Positions 60,250 through 64,000 of a stretch of 64,000 nucleotides of DNA are shown piece by piece; position 1 is the stretch's first letter, and each line of letters opens with the position of its first letter. Made by a program: the position numbers and the translations under genes. The stretch comes from Mytilus trossulus. Taxonomy: Eukaryota; Mollusca; Bivalvia; Mytilida; Mytilidae. Location: NCBI RefSeq assembly GCF_036588685.1, contig NC_086376.1:15577911-15641910 (forward strand), read 5' to 3'. The notes under the pieces are model-generated. The model was not told the origin of the DNA. It did no database searches and saw only the letters and a list, made by a program, of their open reading frames with translations.

Positions 60250-60478
60250 AATATATTCATCCGCCAATTTTTAAGGAAGGCAAGCATTCTAATTTCAACA
60301 ATCTTTAATTTTCTTAAGCAGGGCATTTGCATGAAATTTGTTAATTAAAGTTATTTTATAGAATTCAAAGCCAAGAAGAGACCTAACATATAATACTTTT
60401 TTGGCGAACATAAGTTTACTTAATGAGTTCCAAGGCACTTCCGGTTTACACGCAAACATGAGAAATGGATTTTAAATT

Positions 60479-60806
60479 ATGTCTGTTTTAAGTGACGATG
60501 ACAGTGATTTTAAAGAAAACGGGGACTTGGGACTAGGCTTAGGTTTAAAACCAGGAGGTCTTCGGTTGAATTTTAATGATAATAATAACTGTCAGGGGAT
60601 CCCATCGAAAAAATCAACACAATTATACACTCCAATTGCTCAAAATAAATATCGCACCTTACCCTTTCTGAAAGCGAAAAAAATAGATATCAAAATCAAA
60701 CAAACTGGAACTGCAGAAGAAACTCCAGTGAAGCATCATACACAGCAATGTGAACTTGAAAATCAAAGTGAAGGTTGCTGCAGTCGTGTGATGAACAAAT
60801 CCCCAG
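60479..60806 (+). CDS. Candidate first coding exon, unknown protein
   Basis: An ATG opens 109 codons to a good donor (ccccag|gtacat) in phase 1. The product starts MSVLSDDDSDFKENGD, has a Gly/Leu repeat GLGLGLKPGGLRLNF, then a basic segment FLKAKKIDIKIKQ and a polar end. The acidic start and low-complexity make-up suggest a disordered nuclear or scaffold protein, but I recognise no family. Two short upstream ATGs occur at 60459 and 60466. No following exon was identified before 64000. Confidence 0.4.
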
Positions 60807-60960
60807 GTACATGATAAAATCATAAATTATTTATGATGGTTTAAACACTTATAACGTGTGCTTATGTTTTATTGAATATGAATAGAATAGAATATCTTTT
60901 ATTTCCATAAGAGGTACCCTCAAGGGGCATAGTGCATATACATTCATGCCAATATATAGT

Positions 60961-61265
60961 ACTTCTGTGCATGTCTCACCTAGTTTCGAGTGATTTAAAC
61001 GACCCAGAGAAAATACCAAATTTTACTATCCAGAGAAAATACCAAATTTTACTATCCATACTAAGAAACCTTAGTATGGATAGTAAAATGTTTCTTAGTA
61101 TGGATAGTAAAATTTGGTATTTTCTCTGGGTCGTTTAAATCACTCGAAACTAGGTGAGACATGCACAGAAGTGATAGATATGTATTATAAATATAGAAAA
61201 TTGAAAATTTTAATAAAAAAAAACAAAAAACAAAAAAAACTGTATCATAGACCCAAGCGCCTGTG
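60961..61265. repeat. Palindromic repeat with asymmetric tail
   Basis: 'acttctgtgcatgtctcacc' at 60961 is mirrored by 'ggtgagacatgcacagaagt' at 61154-61173. The arms of about 105 bp share the segment with 'cgacccagagaaaatacc'. Near the centre 'accaaattttactatcca' is locally duplicated in the left arm, and 'cttagtatggatagtaaaat' in the right. The right side continues 90 bases with an A-rich run; that tail plus one arm recurs inverted at 46151-46325. Confidence 0.88.
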
Positions 61266-61269
61266 GTTT

Positions 61270-62450
61270 AAACTTGCTTTGTAATGATTGACATTTGTGT
61301 GCGTTAAGATTGAGGCTCTAGAAGGTCCTTTTACAATTGATTAACCGGATTCTAAATTTTATTCCTTTTCTGAATAAACGAACATCAGCCTTTTATTTAT
61401 ACGTTTCTCAGTCAACAGAGGACATAAACCTGGACATTATTTATACTTCCATAGTCAACACTATACATTAATGGTAGAAGAAAACAGGATGCATGTCGTT
61501 CAGTTTCTGATGGGCGTTGGTAGAGATCCTCTGTGAAAATGTGTCGATCGTAAAAATCCGATCCACCTTTTTTTTTTTACATATTTCTTTCTTGTACGAT
61601 ATCATTTCATTTTAATATGCTATAGTATAAATTGTTGAAATACTTTTTATATTTCGCCGAGGACTTTTAAAGAGCAGTAAAATACGGATTGCGCCAATCC
61701 AATTTTATTTTAAATAATATCAATAACAGATCATAACAGATAAAAAAACACATGATTTTATTTCTTCATATAATTAAATAAGGTTGTGATTATTGTGTTG
61801 TTTCTGGGCGGGGAATTATCTCAGTATTTATGAATATAGGGCTGCCACATTGCATACAAAACTATTTGTCTCTTTACAGTTTCTTTTTTAAATTTAAATA
61901 TTTCATGTCGGTAATCTACCGAGGTAGTGAAACATAATATTTTACATTTTAAAATAAATTGAAAGTAACAGAGTTCACTTGTTGGTCCTATAAATTAACT
62001 CTAGGGTTCGATTTAGATTGGACAAATTACCGTAAAAACATCATTTTGTTTTAAGCCAGTTGATATTAATTATATAATATTGGACTATTAATAAACCGGA
62101 TATTGCTCACTGAGTAGGTCATAAAAGGTTCTTATTGTGGTAAAATCATCTTTGTTGAAACTTTGTTGAAAAAACAAAAATTATGAACTGATCGGACTAT
62201 AATGAAAATACTAAATAAGTGTTTTATTCGTATTTTTATACGTTTTTACGTTTTATTTCATATGACAATGACATGGACATATACATACAAGAATAATTAT
62301 ATTATTTTAAATAAAAATGTCACACTTTTATCTGACAATGAATGGACATTTAAATAACGTATTTTAAAGCACACAGGTGCAATCAAGATCGATTAAATGT
62401 ACAAAGGTAATAAATCTGGCTAATCCGATTATGTTGTTACGCGTCATTAA
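61270..62450. other. Non-coding AT-rich sequence
   Basis: No ORF, repeat family, RNA gene or splice structure that I can support. Confidence 0.4.
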
Positions 62451-62465
62451 TTTTCAGTTCATTCG

Positions 62466-62672
62466 ATGGGCAATAAACCAATTAACAGCCACGCGGTGTT
62501 GGGAGAGAATCTTTGGAGGAAATTGGGAGTAGAATCCGTGATTCGCGGTGTCACACCGCTACACTCGGAAATCGGTGATAAAAGTTCGCGATTACAAACT
62601 CTCTGGGCGTACTGTAGTTATTGTTTCACTATTGCATTCAGTGGATTTATCATGTTTGTTAGTATTTTTTAG
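62466..62672 (+). CDS. Small candidate membrane protein (68 aa) or last exon
   Basis: An ATG follows a possible acceptor (attttcag|ttcattcg). The ORF MGNKPINSHAVLGENLWRKL... ends with a hydrophobic stretch WAYCSYCFTIAFSGFIMFVS just before the stop, which would suit a tail anchor. The region is more GC-balanced than its flanks. An AATAAA lies 9 bases after the stop (62681-62686), very close but usable. Homology is not recognised. Confidence 0.38.
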   Translation: MGNKPINSHAVLGENLWRKLGVESVIRGVTPLHSEIGDKSSRLQTLWAYCSYCFTIAFSGFIMFVSIF

Positions 62673-62680
62673 GTTATATT

Positions 62681-62686
62681 AATAAA
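62681..62686 (+). terminator. Possible poly(A) signal AATAAA
   Basis: It lies directly downstream of the 62466-62672 ORF. A chance match in AT-rich DNA is also possible. Confidence 0.3.
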
Positions 62687-62784
62687 GGATACACAAATTG
62701 GTGATAAATAAAAAAGAATAAAAGATTTATTTAAAAATTAAAGTTGGTTATATGTATAAACGACTTTAAATAAATCTTTAATAA

Positions 62785-63085
62785 AATTGAGAATGGAAAT
62801 GGGGAATGTGTCAAAGAGACAACAACCCGACCGAATAAAAAAAAACAGCAGAAGGTCACCAACAGGTCTTCAATGTAGCGAGAAATTCCCGCACCCGGAG
62901 GCGTCCTTCAGCTGGCCTCTAAACAAATATATACTAGTTCAGTGATAATGAACGCCATACTAATTTCCAAATTGTACACAAGAAACTAATATAAAAATAA
63001 TACAAGACTAACAAAGGCCAGACTTGGGACAGGCGCAAAAATGCGGCGGGGTTAAACATGTTTGTGAGATCTCAACCCTCCCCCT
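62785..63085 (+). repeat. Dispersed mussel-type repeat
   Basis: The start matches 1634-1750 ('gaatgtgtcaaagagacaac', 'aacaggtcttcaatgtag'). It continues with 'ggcgtccttcagctggcctc' and 'cttgggacaggcgcaaaaat'. Bases 63090-63660 contain no gene. Confidence 0.8.
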
Positions 63086-63669
63086 ATACCTCTAACCAAT
63101 GTAGAAAAATAAACGCATAACAATACGCACATTAAAATTCAGTTCTTAATGCTTTTTATTAATACAATATCATTGTCTATGATGATCATGATGATTAACA
63201 AAAATTCCATAAAAAATCTAATTCAACATGTTTAAAAGATGTCGCTTGTCACTATGTTATTTAAAGTTTGTCAGGTGGGTCTCATTGGAACCCTCATTTA
63301 GGTCTAAGCGTGATGCAGGATTGCCGATTTTTTTGTAAGCGTACCACGTGAAAGTCAAATTATTGTGGCGTGAAAACTGGAAATGAGGTCTTGTGGGACC
63401 TAGGAAATGACAAAAAAATGAGAATTGCTTACGTACTTAGTGTAAGCGGGATACAGGAATCTGACAAAACAGTAAGCAGGATCCGGGATCAGCACCCCCC
63501 AATGAGACTCCCTGTCAGGACCATGTTATATAGATCCAAAATGGAATAAATCAGAAAACAATTGTATATTTTGATAGTGTTAGATTAATGAGTAAGTTAG
63601 AAAAACAAACACTGCTGAGGCCTAAATTAAAATTTTGTTTGTTTGCCCTTTTCCGACCCTATGTTTTGA

Positions 63670-63790
63670 AACAGGGTAGGTAGGTAGGTAAAATATTTTA
63701 TTTTTTCCCCCAATAAAATAACTTGGCTCGGTATATTATTTGTCATGGGTAGGCAGGTAGGTATTATATTTTATTGTATAGATATAAAAT
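63670..63790 (+). repeat. GTAG-rich short duplicated segment
   Basis: 'gggtaggtaggtaggtaaaa' followed by 'tattttatt' recurs as 'gggtaggcaggtaggtatta' about 75 bases on. The end of the window to 64000 shows nothing else. Confidence 0.5.
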
Positions 63791-64000
63791 CTGCATTAAT
63801 GTCATTTTGGTCCGTTTTGTTTTTGCATATAAGTCTTCTGGGACTATTAGTTTGGAAAAAAAAATATCACTTGGAATGTGAAGCTAATTCATATGCACTA
63901 CTATTTTGTTTTCAAATATAAAAATATAGACCTGTGCCACATATCTTCAACGTTTATATGCCTGGAACTTTGAAGAGTTTGAACTTGCACTCATATTCTG

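Overview
This is an AT-rich, intron-bearing, repeat-dense eukaryotic window. The dispersed repeats (the 'gacgaaacgcgcgtctggcg' family, the 'gagttgtctcattggcaatc' family, the 'agctcacctggcgccaaggg' family and the 'ttttatacgaccgcaaaaa' family) are ones I recognise from bivalve DNA, especially mussels (Mytilus). I therefore read it as mussel or close-bivalve nuclear DNA. That assignment rests on recall of repeat families, not on a search. There is no bacterial operon structure, CRISPR array, rRNA or convincing tRNA.

Layout. 1-6.1 kb holds the 3' exons of a gene with a Ser/Thr/Asn/Gln-rich tail (copy A). 6.2-22.3 kb is intergenic and made mostly of repeats: a roughly 120 bp mollusc satellite, Penelope-like retroelement fragments, other dispersed repeats, and a striking 1,687-bp foldback transposon (20474-22160) sitting inside a dead Penelope-like copy. 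23.0-30.4 kb holds a tandem paralogue (copy B) whose first coding exon encodes a TIR domain. Its four downstream exons match copy A in order, phase and sequence, but copy B has an early stop. 30.6-38.1 kb is again repeats, with a 5'-truncated LINE on the minus strand (35.1-36.4 kb). 38317-39150 (minus) is a complete single-exon NIT2-like omega-amidase gene with a 5'UTR splice acceptor and a short upstream ORF overlapping the start codon. 40752-43660 is a putative 2.9-kb DNA element with AACGTTG-rich inverted ends. 45.0, 48.7, 54.1 and 61.0 kb hold four further inverted-repeat (hairpin) structures. 55662-58578 is a satellite of about 48 copies of a 61-bp unit with higher-order periodicity. 59.3-59.9 kb is a LINE relic. 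60.1-60.8 kb has two candidate first exons, and 62.5 kb a small candidate membrane-protein ORF followed directly by a poly(A) signal.

How it fits together. The only confident host genes are the TIR-domain pair (inferred innate-immune or signalling role) and NIT2 (metabolic housekeeping). Nearly everything else is mobile DNA, often nested, so insertion order can be read directly. The best-supported unusual object is the 20474-22160 foldback element: perfect 36-bp terminal inverted repeats, a 5-bp target duplication, an interior built from short ACAAAA...TTTTGT palindromes, and an empty site that restores the length of a paralogous retroelement copy elsewhere in the window.
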